64,000 nucleotides of DNA from Microthrixaceae bacterium (lineage in GTDB: Bacteria; Actinomycetota; Acidimicrobiia; Acidimicrobiales; Microtrichaceae). The translations under genes were made by a program, and so were the position numbers. Positions 33,608 through 41,950 of the stretch are shown here, piece by piece. The stretch covers positions 124,001 through 188,000 of the forward strand of contig JAMLGM010000009.1 in the NCBI GenBank assembly GCA_023957975.1, read 5' to 3'. The notes under the pieces are model-generated. The model ran no database searches, had not been told where the DNA came from, and worked only from the letters and a program-made list of their open reading frames with translations. The stretch's first letter is position 1, and each line of letters starts with the position of its first letter.

Positions 33608-34720
33608 GAAGTCCGTAAACCCGGTCGGTGCGTGAGCGCCGATCGTGCCGTGTTCGAGCAGGCCCCACCCCTCATGGGTCGCTCCCGATGCCTCGGTGAG
33701 CACCGCTCGCCCAACGTGGTCCACCACGCCGAAGGGAAGCCGACCGAGCACCTCGGGGTCGGTCATGTCGGCCACCACGCCCTCGGCCCAGTTGCGGCCG
33801 CGCCATTGGCCGTGTCCCCAGTCGGGGTCGCCGCCGTATCCGGGGCCGCTGTTGAGCGCCACGTACCCGAGCGACTCGCACACCATCGTCATCGGCGAGC
33901 CATCGACATCGCGTAGCGACACCTCGACCTGTTGAACATCGCGGCTGCCGGGGCGATAGGTGTAGCGGAACTCGGGCCACCCGAGCAGCTCTCGACCTCG
34001 ATCCGAGCCCGGCCCCCACACCCGTACCGCATCGCTGAGCGAACGGATCCCCGCTCCGTCCTCCTGGGCGATCACCACGACGGTGAAGTCGTCGAATCCA
34101 AAGGGAAGGTAGGTCCACCAGAACCCGTAATGAGGGTCTGCCTCGGCGGCGGAACGACCGGCCGGCTCGGGCTCACCGACCGGACGGATCCCCCACGAAC
34201 GGTCTCGGGTCCCGATCCATTTCTCGGGATCGACGGTGATGGTTCGGCCCTCGACGCGGATCTCTCCCGACCACGTGCCGACTTGGGCGAACCGTTGAGC
34301 GTCGAGGATCAACCGGCCGTCGTGGCGAAGCTGATGCGGGGCCTCGTCGACCACGGGGAACATGCCGTTCCAGGTCAGGTCCACTCCAACGCCGTGAGCG
34401 TCGCTGTCGGACACGATGCGAAGCGTCCGGAGCGGTTCGACAACCTCGATCCGGTACGGACCAACGCGTGACTCGCGGTTGCCGTCATGCGCGTCGGAGA
34501 ACCGAACCGTGTGTTGACGATCGCCGATCCGCACCGTCACGAACGCGTCGACGACTCCGAGGTTGGGGTAGATACCGAGCCCGCTGATCACGAAGATGTC
34601 GCCGGTGCGGTCGTGGGCGTTGAAGTAGTAACGGTCGTAGAAGTTGCGATCACTCGACGCGACGAACTCCATCGAAACCGGAGCCTGGTGATACGGAAAA
34701 TCGTCGAGCGCTACAGCCAT
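33593..34720 (-). CDS. DUF7064/DUF7065-type protein (AttH/CrtC-like lipocalin fold)
   Basis: A 375-residue protein rich in beta strands and aromatic residues: DRNFYDRYYFNAHDRTGDIFVISGLGIYPN at the N terminus, VDLTWNGMFPVV, RDRSWGIRP in the middle and FGFDDFTVVVIAQEDG. These are the features of tandem lipocalin-like proteins related to AttH and hydroxyneurosporene synthase, listed as DUF7064/7065. Roles in isoprenoid or steroid modification have been suggested for relatives, but none is established. No signal peptide. The gene converges on the amidohydrolase gene. Confidence 0.78.
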   Translation of the reverse strand: MAVALDDFPYHQAPVSMEFVASSDRNFYDRYYFNAHDRTGDIFVISGLGIYPNLGVVDAFVTVRIGDRQHTVRFSDAHDGNRESRVGPYRIEVVEPLRTLRIVSDSDAHGVGVDLTWNGMFPVVDEAPHQLRHDGRLILDAQRFAQVGTWSGEIRVEGRTITVDPEKWIGTRDRSWGIRPVGEPEPAGRSAAEADPHYGFWWTYLPFGFDDFTVVVIAQEDGAGIRSLSDAVRVWGPGSDRGRELLGWPEFRYTYRPGSRDVQQVEVSLRDVDGSPMTMVCESLGYVALNSGPGYGGDPDWGHGQWRGRNWAEGVVADMTDPEVLGRLPFGVVDHVGRAVLTEASGATHEGWGLLEHGTIGAHAPTGFTDFFTVA

Positions 34721-34814
34721 GGCTCACGGTTTATCAAACCCACCGCACCTCATGTTCACAGGGCCGTAACCACCCTCGAATCGCCGATACACATCGCCGA
34801 CTTAGAACGCAGTC

Positions 34815-37073
34815 GTGACCTTCGACGACTACGAGATGACGAGCTTCGATGAGCTGATCGCTCCCGACGGCGCACCACGCGCCGAAGCCCAAGCGCTCGT
34901 CGATCACCTCGAACGTCTCGGGATCGATGAGCTCGCGATGCGTCAACACGCTGCGGACGTCGGCATTGAAGCGGCAGGAATCACCTTCACCGTCTACTCC
35001 GAGGGTGCCGGTATCGATCGTGCATGGCCCTTCGACATCGTCCCCCGCGTCATCGCCCGACGCACGTGGGATCGAATCGACGCCGGATTGGTCCAGCGGC
35101 TGCAGGCGCTCAACCGCTTCATCGACGATGTCTACAACGACCGCCGAATCTTCGCCGAGGGCATCGTGCCGTGGAGCCTCGTCGAGAACTCCCCCGGATA
35201 CCGCCGCCAATGCGAGGGGGTTCATCCGGCCCACGGGGTGTGGGCCCACATCTGCGGCAGCGACCTCGTGCGTGGCGATGACGGGGCCTTCTACGTCCTC
35301 GAGGACAACCTGCGTGTCCCCTCGGGGGTCTCCTACATGCTCGAGAACCGCGAGACCACCAAACGGGTCTTTCCTGAGCTCTTCGCCAATCAGTCAATCC
35401 TGCCGGTGGACGCCTATCCCGATCGTCTCCGACGGGTGCTGGGATCGCTCAGCCCCGAGGGAGAGACGGCGACGATCGCCGTGCTCACGCCGGGGGTGTA
35501 CAACTCCGCGTACTTCGAGCATTCGTTTCTCGCCCGCCAGATGGGCGTCGCCCTCGTCGAAGGTAACGACCTTCAGGTCGACGACGACCTGTTGGTCACG
35601 ATGCGCACGATCGGCGGGCCGGTGCCGGTGGACGTCATCTACCGACGCGTCGACGACGAGTTTCTCGATCCGCTCGCCTTTCGGCCTGATTCCGCGCTCG
35701 GGTGCCTCCGGTTGATGGAGGCCTGGCGCGCCGGCACCGTCGCGATCGCGAACGCCCCCGGAACCGGGGTCGCGGACGACAAGGCGGTCTACGCGTACGT
35801 GCCCGACATGATCCGCTTCTACCTCGACGCCGAACCCATACTCGCGAACGTTCCCACGTATCACTGCGCAGACCCCGACGACCGGGCTTACGTGCTCGAC
35901 CATCTCGCCGAACTCGTCGTCAAGCCGGCCAACGAATCGGGCGGAACCGGCATCGTGATCGGACCGAAGGCCGGGCCCGCCGAGCTCGCCGAGGTCGGCG
36001 CCGCCATCGCAGCGACGCCGCGACGGCACCCAGCCCGCCACATCCCTCGCCAGAACCGACACGACCAACACCAAGGAGCCCTGATGCTTTTGTCCCGCAC
36101 CGCCGAGAACCTCTACTGGCTCGGGCGACACCTCGAGCGGATCGAAACCGTCGCTCGCATCATCGCCGAACACACCAAGTTACTCGTCGACCTTCCTGTC
36201 GAGGTCGACCGCGACTGGGGAGCACTCCTGGCCATCACGGGCACCGAACTGTCCCACACCGACCGGTACGGTCGTTGCGACGAATCGAGCGTGATCTGCC
36301 ACCTCGTCGCGGACATCGCGAACCCGACCTCGCTGGTGCGCACTGCCGCGAACGCCCGGGAGAATCTTCGCGTCACCCGCCAGTTGCTTCCGGCACCGCT
36401 GTGGGAGGCCGTCGACGGGCTTCGATCCCAGCTCATCGCCGGCGCCCCGCTGTGCGCGTCGAGATCCGAACGCCTCGACCTGTGCTTCGCCGTGATCGAG
36501 AGCTGCCAACGAATCGTCGGCATCGTGTCGGGGACCATGGGCCGCGACGACACCTTCCGGTTTCACGAACTCGGCCGAACCGTAGAGCGCTGCGACATGA
36601 CCACTCGAGTGCTCGACGTGCGCGCCGCCGGCCTGCTGTCACAGAGCGCGAAGGCGCCGGTTCCGCCCGCCGACCGGTCGCCGTATGAGGACGTGCGTTG
36701 GATGGGAGTGCTGCGAGCGTTGGGTGCCCAGCACATGTTCACCCGTTCGGTGCCCGGACCGACCGACGCGGATTCGGTCGTCACCTTCCTGATCGACAAT
36801 GAGGACTTCCCCCGATCGGTCGCCCACTGTCTCGGCACCGCGGCCGGCCTGATCGTGCACCTGCCACGCAGCGAGGCGCTCGTGCGCACCGTGCACGACC
36901 TGAAGCGGGAGATCGCGGAACGCCCGGAACGCCCGATGGAGGCCGCAACCCTGCGGGTGTGGCTCGACGAGGCGCAGCGGGGCATCGGCGCGTTGCATCA
37001 CGAACTCACTGAGACGTACTTCACCATCGGGTCCTTCGAAGCCCCTGCAGGCGCCCGGCAGGCGCTGGTGTGA
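34815..37073 (+). CDS. Circularly permuted ATP-grasp domain (shortened) fused in frame to an alpha-E domain
   Basis: One open frame of 752 codons. Residues 1-405 are a circularly permuted ATP-grasp protein (DUF404/DUF407: RAWPFDIVPRVI, CGSDLVRGDDGAFYVLEDNLRVPSG, VAIANAPGTGVADDKAVYAYVPD, VVKPANESGGTGIVIGPKA). The last part of that family, ending in SQGGGSKDTWV, is absent; instead about 20 odd residues lead straight into an alpha-E domain (about 424-752, LLSRTAENLYWLGRHLERIE). Normally these are two proteins. In the +1 frame the linker DNA would end in TGA overlapping the alpha-E ATG (TGATG), so an internal deletion of the ATP-grasp gene probably joined the frames. ATP-grasp/alpha-E pairs are predicted peptide-bond-forming systems. 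First gene of a four-gene operon. Confidence 0.85.
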   Translation: MTFDDYEMTSFDELIAPDGAPRAEAQALVDHLERLGIDELAMRQHAADVGIEAAGITFTVYSEGAGIDRAWPFDIVPRVIARRTWDRIDAGLVQRLQALNRFIDDVYNDRRIFAEGIVPWSLVENSPGYRRQCEGVHPAHGVWAHICGSDLVRGDDGAFYVLEDNLRVPSGVSYMLENRETTKRVFPELFANQSILPVDAYPDRLRRVLGSLSPEGETATIAVLTPGVYNSAYFEHSFLARQMGVALVEGNDLQVDDDLLVTMRTIGGPVPVDVIYRRVDDEFLDPLAFRPDSALGCLRLMEAWRAGTVAIANAPGTGVADDKAVYAYVPDMIRFYLDAEPILANVPTYHCADPDDRAYVLDHLAELVVKPANESGGTGIVIGPKAGPAELAEVGAAIAATPRRHPARHIPRQNRHDQHQGALMLLSRTAENLYWLGRHLERIETVARIIAEHTKLLVDLPVEVDRDWGALLAITGTELSHTDRYGRCDESSVICHLVADIANPTSLVRTAANARENLRVTRQLLPAPLWEAVDGLRSQLIAGAPLCASRSERLDLCFAVIESCQRIVGIVSGTMGRDDTFRFHELGRTVERCDMTTRVLDVRAAGLLSQSAKAPVPPADRSPYEDVRWMGVLRALGAQHMFTRSVPGPTDADSVVTFLIDNEDFPRSVAHCLGTAAGLIVHLPRSEALVRTVHDLKREIAERPERPMEAATLRVWLDEAQRGIGALHHELTETYFTIGSFEAPAGARQALV
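36084..37073 (+). CDS. Alpha-E domain protein, likely original separate start
   Basis: The alpha-E (DUF403) part has its own ATG at 36084 with AAGGAG five bases upstream, and its first residues MLLSRTAENLYWLGRHLER are the normal start of this family. The resulting protein has 329 residues, the usual family length, and is all-helical, with HELGRTVERCDMTTRVLDV in the middle. It is probably translated on its own even though the frame is open to the upstream ATP-grasp part. Alpha-E proteins always accompany circularly permuted ATP-grasp proteins and are thought to help make or move an amide-linked product; the chemistry is not known. Confidence 0.75.
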   Translation: MLLSRTAENLYWLGRHLERIETVARIIAEHTKLLVDLPVEVDRDWGALLAITGTELSHTDRYGRCDESSVICHLVADIANPTSLVRTAANARENLRVTRQLLPAPLWEAVDGLRSQLIAGAPLCASRSERLDLCFAVIESCQRIVGIVSGTMGRDDTFRFHELGRTVERCDMTTRVLDVRAAGLLSQSAKAPVPPADRSPYEDVRWMGVLRALGAQHMFTRSVPGPTDADSVVTFLIDNEDFPRSVAHCLGTAAGLIVHLPRSEALVRTVHDLKREIAERPERPMEAATLRVWLDEAQRGIGALHHELTETYFTIGSFEAPAGARQALV

Positions 37074-39625
37074 CCCGGCGCGTCCCGCTCCCCCGTCACG
37101 TGGAACACGCGCCGGATCTCCGAGGCCTTCAGGCGAACGCCATCCAGATTCGTCGCGCCATCGACGAATTCGGCGATGCGGTCGGATTCGACCACATCGC
37201 CGCCCCGTTCAACGACGGCGCTGCGCTCTCCGACGGTGCTGCGCTCTCCGACGCCGGCGGCGACGACATCCGGCGAGCACGGCTCGACCCTGTCCCGCTG
37301 CCGATCGAGCGCCGTGAATGGCACCGGATCAGCGCGGCGCTCGAGCAGCGGGCGCGGGTGCTGGAAATGGTGCTGACCGACCTGTTCGGCGCCCAGCGTC
37401 TCCTCGCCGGCGGCCACCTGCCGACCGAGGCGATCGTCACCCATCACGAGTACCTACGCCAGTGCGTTGGCACGGCGTCATCCGGCCAGGGCCCCCTGGT
37501 GTTCTACGCGTGCGATCTCGCTCGCACCACGACCGGGGATCTGACGGTCCTCGCCGATCGGACACAGATGCCGACCGGGATCGCCCAGGCTGTCCAGATG
37601 CGCGAGGTGATGGCGCGAACCCGGCCGGATGCGATCGTCGAGGACCGTGTCGCTGCGATCGAACCGTGGCTGTCGAAGCTGCGCCATGCGCTCGGCGCGA
37701 TCGCTCCGCCGCAAAGCGAACGCTCCCGTGCCGTCATCATGACCCCTGGTTCCGCCGCTCTCGCCCACCCAGAACACACCTACCTGGCTCGACGCCTCGG
37801 GTTCACCCTCGTCGAACCGCCCGACCTCACCGTGCGCGACGGACGCGTGTGGCTCAAATCGGTGACCGGGCTTGAGCGGGTTCATGTCATCATGCGGCTC
37901 GTCTCCTCGGAGCGTTGCGATCCGCTCGAGCTCGCCACGAGCACCGAGGCAGGGGTGCCCGGGCTGGTCGAGGCCTGTCGCCGCGGCACGGTCACACTCG
38001 CCAACCCACTCGGGTCGGGAATCGGAGAGTCGACCGCCCTGCTGCACTTCCTCCCCGAACTCACCCGGACCCTGCTGGGAGAAGACCCGTTGATCGAGGC
38101 CGCCCCGACCTGGTGGTGCGCCAACGACCAGCACCGACGCCACGTCCTGGCCAACCTCGACCGATTGCTGATCCGCTCCAGCGGTGGCGGCTCCGGTCGG
38201 CGGACCCTGTTCGGCCGCATGCTGTCGAGCGACGAGCGGGCGCTGCTCGCGAGCGAGATCGAGGCCGCTCCACATCGCTTCGTCGGCCAACAAGAAGTCG
38301 AGTTCGAGCCACAGGCCGTTTTCGACGGAGACCGGCTGACGCATGCTCCGGTGGTCACGCGGGCCTACCTGGTCGCCGGCAATTCCGGATTCGAAGCCAT
38401 GCCGGGCGGGTTGTCGATCACCGCCACGACCACCGACGCCATCACCTTCGATGCTCCCGTCAGGGTGAAAGACACCTGGGTCTATGAGGCCGAAGGCGTC
38501 GCGTCCGACATGAATCCCCGCCAGGTCGTCGTCGCCGCCACCCGTCAGCCTCCCGTCGATCTGCGCGACTCGATCACCAGCCGGGCCGCAGCTTCCATGT
38601 ACTGGATCGGCCGCAACCTCGAGCGTGCCCTCACCACGGTGCGCCTTGTCCGCTCGGTCGCATTGCTCCACGAGTCCCGCCACGACCTGTGGTCCGACAC
38701 GAGCCCGATGGTCGATGCGGGAATCGACCTCCTGATCGACTCGATCGTCGGCGCCGCACCGAATCCATCGTTCGTCGGCGACGGCCGCGGCCGCCTGACC
38801 AACGAGGTGCTCCCCGCCGCGCTCACCGACAGCGGGCGCCCGCGGAGCCTCGCTTCGTCGTTGTACTACTTGTTGAGCAACGTCGAATCCGTTCGTCAGC
38901 TCTTCTCCGCCGACTCGTGGCGAGCCCTTCAGCGAATCACCGAACGGTACCGGTCACTGCTGAACGACGGCAACGTGTCGACCACCCAGGACGCACTCGA
39001 CACGTTCTCACCGTTGCTCGAGCTGTCGGCGTTGATCGCCGAGTCGATGGTGCGAGACCCAGGATGGTGGTTCCTCGACCTCGGGCGTCGCGTCGAGGGC
39101 GCCCAACTCGCGACCGGCTCGATCGGAGCGACGTTGCAGCGCGACCCGCCGGAGGAGATCGCAGCCTCGGTGTGGAACGCGCTCCTGGGCACCTGGGACG
39201 GGGTCTTTGCGTATCGACGTCGCTACCGAAGCGACGTCGATCCGTCGCTCCTCATCGACCTGTTGCTGTGCGACACCTCGAACCCGCATTCGGTATGTGG
39301 CAATCTCGCCGGGTTGACGCGGGCTCTCGATCACTTGCACTCGTTGCGCGGCGCCGGACCCAACCGGTCGCCGGCGGCGCAACAGTGTGCGGCGCTGCTC
39401 GAGTCGCTCCAGGGCGCGAATGTGGAGGCGCTCGCGGCGGTGGGAGCAGACCGAACCCGCCGCTCGTTGAGCGAGTTCACCACCGGCCTCACCACGGCCA
39501 TCGACGCCGTGGCCGAGGACATCGACCTCACGTACTTCGTGCAACTCAGCTCGCGGCATCTTGAAGGGTCCCGCCTACCCACCGAGGCTGCCGGCGTGGC
39601 GTCCGTTGGCCAGGCAAGCGCATGA
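37070..39625 (+). CDS. Circularly permuted ATP-grasp and alpha-E fusion protein
   Basis: An 851-residue protein with both domains naturally joined. The ATP-grasp part (about 1-490) has a leader containing a repeated DGAALS, then EYLRQCVGTASSGQGPLVFYACDLART, YLARRLGFTLVE, VTLANPLGSGIGE and the closing region with MPGGLSITATT and VKDTWVYEAEG, the segment that the neighbour has lost. The alpha-E part (about 510-840) begins DSITSRAAASMYWIGRNLER. The GTG overlaps the stop of the previous gene by four bases. A working ATP-grasp in this gene could compensate for the damaged one upstream. Substrate unknown. Confidence 0.9.
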   Translation: MTRRVPLPRHVEHAPDLRGLQANAIQIRRAIDEFGDAVGFDHIAAPFNDGAALSDGAALSDAGGDDIRRARLDPVPLPIERREWHRISAALEQRARVLEMVLTDLFGAQRLLAGGHLPTEAIVTHHEYLRQCVGTASSGQGPLVFYACDLARTTTGDLTVLADRTQMPTGIAQAVQMREVMARTRPDAIVEDRVAAIEPWLSKLRHALGAIAPPQSERSRAVIMTPGSAALAHPEHTYLARRLGFTLVEPPDLTVRDGRVWLKSVTGLERVHVIMRLVSSERCDPLELATSTEAGVPGLVEACRRGTVTLANPLGSGIGESTALLHFLPELTRTLLGEDPLIEAAPTWWCANDQHRRHVLANLDRLLIRSSGGGSGRRTLFGRMLSSDERALLASEIEAAPHRFVGQQEVEFEPQAVFDGDRLTHAPVVTRAYLVAGNSGFEAMPGGLSITATTTDAITFDAPVRVKDTWVYEAEGVASDMNPRQVVVAATRQPPVDLRDSITSRAAASMYWIGRNLERALTTVRLVRSVALLHESRHDLWSDTSPMVDAGIDLLIDSIVGAAPNPSFVGDGRGRLTNEVLPAALTDSGRPRSLASSLYYLLSNVESVRQLFSADSWRALQRITERYRSLLNDGNVSTTQDALDTFSPLLELSALIAESMVRDPGWWFLDLGRRVEGAQLATGSIGATLQRDPPEEIAASVWNALLGTWDGVFAYRRRYRSDVDPSLLIDLLLCDTSNPHSVCGNLAGLTRALDHLHSLRGAGPNRSPAAQQCAALLESLQGANVEALAAVGADRTRRSLSEFTTGLTTAIDAVAEDIDLTYFVQLSSRHLEGSRLPTEAAGVASVGQASA

Positions 39626-40515
39626 GATTTCGGGTGTCGCACACGACGGCATACCGCAGCCGGCTCCCGGTCGTGATGGGCTATCACCTCGCCTATCTCA
39701 CCCCACGGGACTGTCCGGGGCAACGAGTGCGGTCCCACGAACTCCTCGTCACTCCGACGCCAGCGGACCGTGCGGGCCATGTCGACGTGTTCGGCAACCG
39801 ATTCACGTACTTCTGCATCGAAGAACCTCACGTGTTGTTCGAGGTCACCGCGACCTCGGAGGTGGAGGTCTCCGGCCGGCGTCGCTTCGCCGACCCTCAG
39901 GCGGATTGGCATTCCGGCGTGGAACGCGCCACCGACCCTCTCCTCGCCGACTTCGTGGCGTTCAGCGACTTCGTCACCTCGTCGCCGTCGGTTCGCGACT
40001 ATGCAGCGCTGTCGTTTCCTCCGGGGCGCCCGTTGCTCGAGGCGCTCGAGGAGCTCAATCGCCGCATCTTCGATGACTTCGCCTATGACCCCGGCTGGAC
40101 GACGGTGTCGACACCGGTGGAGGTGGTGTTCGCAACACGTCGCGGCGTGTGCCAGGACTTCGCTCATCTCATGTTGGCGTGCGTACGGTCGATGGGTCTG
40201 GCCGGCAGGTATGTCTCGGGCTACCTCGAGAATCGCCCTCCGGATGGAACCGACGCGCTCGCAGGTGCCGATGCGTCACACGCCTGGGTTTCGGTGCTGT
40301 CGGGTGACGGGATCTGGATCGACCTCGACCCCACCAACGGCCTCGTCGAACCCGCCCACCACATCACCGTCGCGTGGGGGCGCGAGTACAGCGACGTCGC
40401 ACCCTTGCGCGGGGTGGTAACCGCACCGGGCGACCCGGCGACGCTGTCGGTTGCCGTCGAGGTGGAACGCATCGATTACCGAAGCCCGCGCCGCCATCAC
40501 CGCAACCCGCGGTAG
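39622..40515 (+). CDS. Transglutaminase family protein
   Basis: A 297-residue cysteine-protease-fold protein. After the N-terminal beta domain (FRVSHTTAYRSRLPVVMGYHLAYL, quoted in part) the catalytic triad is visible: Cys in RRGVCQDFAHLM (about 177), His in ASHAWVSVL (about 220) and Asp in WIDLDPTNG (about 237). No signal peptide, so it acts in the cytoplasm. The ATG overlaps the ATP-grasp/alpha-E gene by four bases. Transglutaminase-like proteins are standard members of these operons and are thought to cut or transfer the peptide linkage that the ATP-grasp enzymes make. Confidence 0.93.
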   Translation: MRFRVSHTTAYRSRLPVVMGYHLAYLTPRDCPGQRVRSHELLVTPTPADRAGHVDVFGNRFTYFCIEEPHVLFEVTATSEVEVSGRRRFADPQADWHSGVERATDPLLADFVAFSDFVTSSPSVRDYAALSFPPGRPLLEALEELNRRIFDDFAYDPGWTTVSTPVEVVFATRRGVCQDFAHLMLACVRSMGLAGRYVSGYLENRPPDGTDALAGADASHAWVSVLSGDGIWIDLDPTNGLVEPAHHITVAWGREYSDVAPLRGVVTAPGDPATLSVAVEVERIDYRSPRRHHRNPR

Positions 40516-40545
40516 CGTTCTGAGGTTCGAAATGGGGGCACTTCG

Positions 40546-41667
40546 TTGAATCAGAACGACACACCACGGGTCACCAAATCCAGCCGCGACCACGGCGAAC
40601 TGCGACGACGTTTCGAAAGCTGGCTGCGCGAACAGCTCGGTGACGACGCCAACCCGGTCATCACGTCGTTCGAAGCTCCGGAGTCCAACGGCATGTCGAG
40701 CGAGACGATCCTGGTGAGCGCCGTGTGGGATTCACCCGATGGGCGAGGCGACCACGATCTGGTGGTGCGCATCGCCCCACCGAGCGACTCGATGCCGGTG
40801 TTTTCCCGCTACGACCTGAGCCTGCAATACGACGTCATGGCGCTCGTCGGCGAACGAACCGACGTGCCGATTCCCCGGCTGTTGTGGAACGAGCCGTCCC
40901 CCGAACCGCTCGGAGCGCCGTCTTTCGTGATGGGGCGAAGCGTCGGCGACGTTCCCCCCGATCTCATGCCTTACACCTTCGGCAGTTGGGTGTCGGAGGC
41001 AACCGACAGCGACCGCGAGCGGATGGAGCGCACGACGGTCGACGTGTTGACCAAGGTCGCCGCCATCGCAGACCCACAGGTTTCGGTGCCGAGCCTCGCC
41101 CCGGAACCGGACGATGGGCGAAGCGCATTGCGTTGCCACGTCGATGCCGCCCGCGCCTGGCTGGACTGGTCGGTCGGCGACGAGGCCTCGCCGCTGTTGG
41201 ACCGCTGTTTCGAATGGCTCGAATCCAACTGGCCCTCCGATGAGGGCGAAACCGTGCTGAGCTGGGGCGACGCCCGGATCGGCAACATCATGTATCGCGA
41301 TTTCGAACCGGTGGCGGTACTCGACTGGGAAATGGCGGCGTTGGGGCCACGCGAACTCGACCTTGCCTGGCTGATCTTCCTCCACCGCTTCTTCGACGAC
41401 ATCGCCGTTCAGATGGGGTTGCAGGCAATGCCCGACTTCCTGCGACGCGACCGCATGGAATCGCTCTATGAAGAACTGAGCGGACATCGCCCGCAAAACA
41501 TGGACTGGTATCTCATGTACAGCGCGGTGCGCCACGGCATCGTGTTCACACGAATCTCACGACGGATGGCGCATTTCGGCGACCAGGAAATGCCCGAGGA
41601 CCCCGACGACGCCATCCTTCACCGCGCAGCCCTCGAAGCCATGGTCGAAGGAACTTACTGGTCCTGA
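40546..41667 (+). CDS. Phosphotransferase family protein (APH/choline-kinase-like)
   Basis: A 373-residue kinase-like protein. The nucleotide region contains SSETILVSAVW and LVVRIAPPSD (Lys replaced by Arg), and the catalytic loop reads VLSWGDARIGNIMYRD with a Ser-Trp-Gly-Asp variant of HGD, followed by VAVLDWEMAALGPRELDLAW (the metal-binding DWE). This class (often called acyl-CoA dehydrogenase family 10/APH-like) phosphorylates small molecules. The start is a TTG with GGGGG upstream. It lies 30 bases behind the transglutaminase gene and could belong to that operon. Confidence 0.86.
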   Translation: MNQNDTPRVTKSSRDHGELRRRFESWLREQLGDDANPVITSFEAPESNGMSSETILVSAVWDSPDGRGDHDLVVRIAPPSDSMPVFSRYDLSLQYDVMALVGERTDVPIPRLLWNEPSPEPLGAPSFVMGRSVGDVPPDLMPYTFGSWVSEATDSDRERMERTTVDVLTKVAAIADPQVSVPSLAPEPDDGRSALRCHVDAARAWLDWSVGDEASPLLDRCFEWLESNWPSDEGETVLSWGDARIGNIMYRDFEPVAVLDWEMAALGPRELDLAWLIFLHRFFDDIAVQMGLQAMPDFLRRDRMESLYEELSGHRPQNMDWYLMYSAVRHGIVFTRISRRMAHFGDQEMPEDPDDAILHRAALEAMVEGTYWS

Positions 41668-41742
41668 GCGACCCGATTCCGATACCGCAAGGGGCGGCGC
41701 CTCACTACGATGCGCAACGTCGCGAACAGCGACCGACACGAT

Positions 41743-41827
41743 GCCCGGGTGGCGAAATGGCAGACGCAGAGGGCTTAAACCCCTCAGCTCCGAAAGGGGC
41801 GTGCGGGTTCGAGTCCCGCCCCGGGCA
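41743..41827 (+). tRNA. tRNA-Leu (anticodon UAA)
   Basis: The 85-base sequence folds as a class II tRNA: acceptor GCCCGGG/CCCGGGC, D arm, anticodon stem GAGGG/CCCTC around CTTAAAC (anticodon TAA), a long variable arm (AGCTCCGAAAGGGGCGT) and the T arm GCGGG-TTCGAGT-CCCGC. The discriminator is A and the CCA end is not encoded. Its 3' 59 bases are duplicated 1.3 kb downstream. Confidence 0.97.
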
Positions 41828-41832
41828 CGATG
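41769..41832 (+). repeat. Left attachment-site-like repeat (3' part of tRNA-Leu)
   Basis: This 64-base stretch covers the anticodon stem to the 3' end of tRNA-Leu plus five bases. It matches 43062-43125 at 62 of 64 positions. A direct repeat of a tRNA 3' end is what tyrosine-recombinase integration leaves behind. Confidence 0.9.
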
Positions 41833-41950
41833 TGTTTTCAAGGGTTTTGAAAACCGACATGGATGCCACCCTCCTGGCTAGCGGCGACCGCCGATCTGGT
41901 GTGTCGGCCCCGACGGTCGAACGCCGAGCGTGTCCTTGTGGTGCCGGGCG

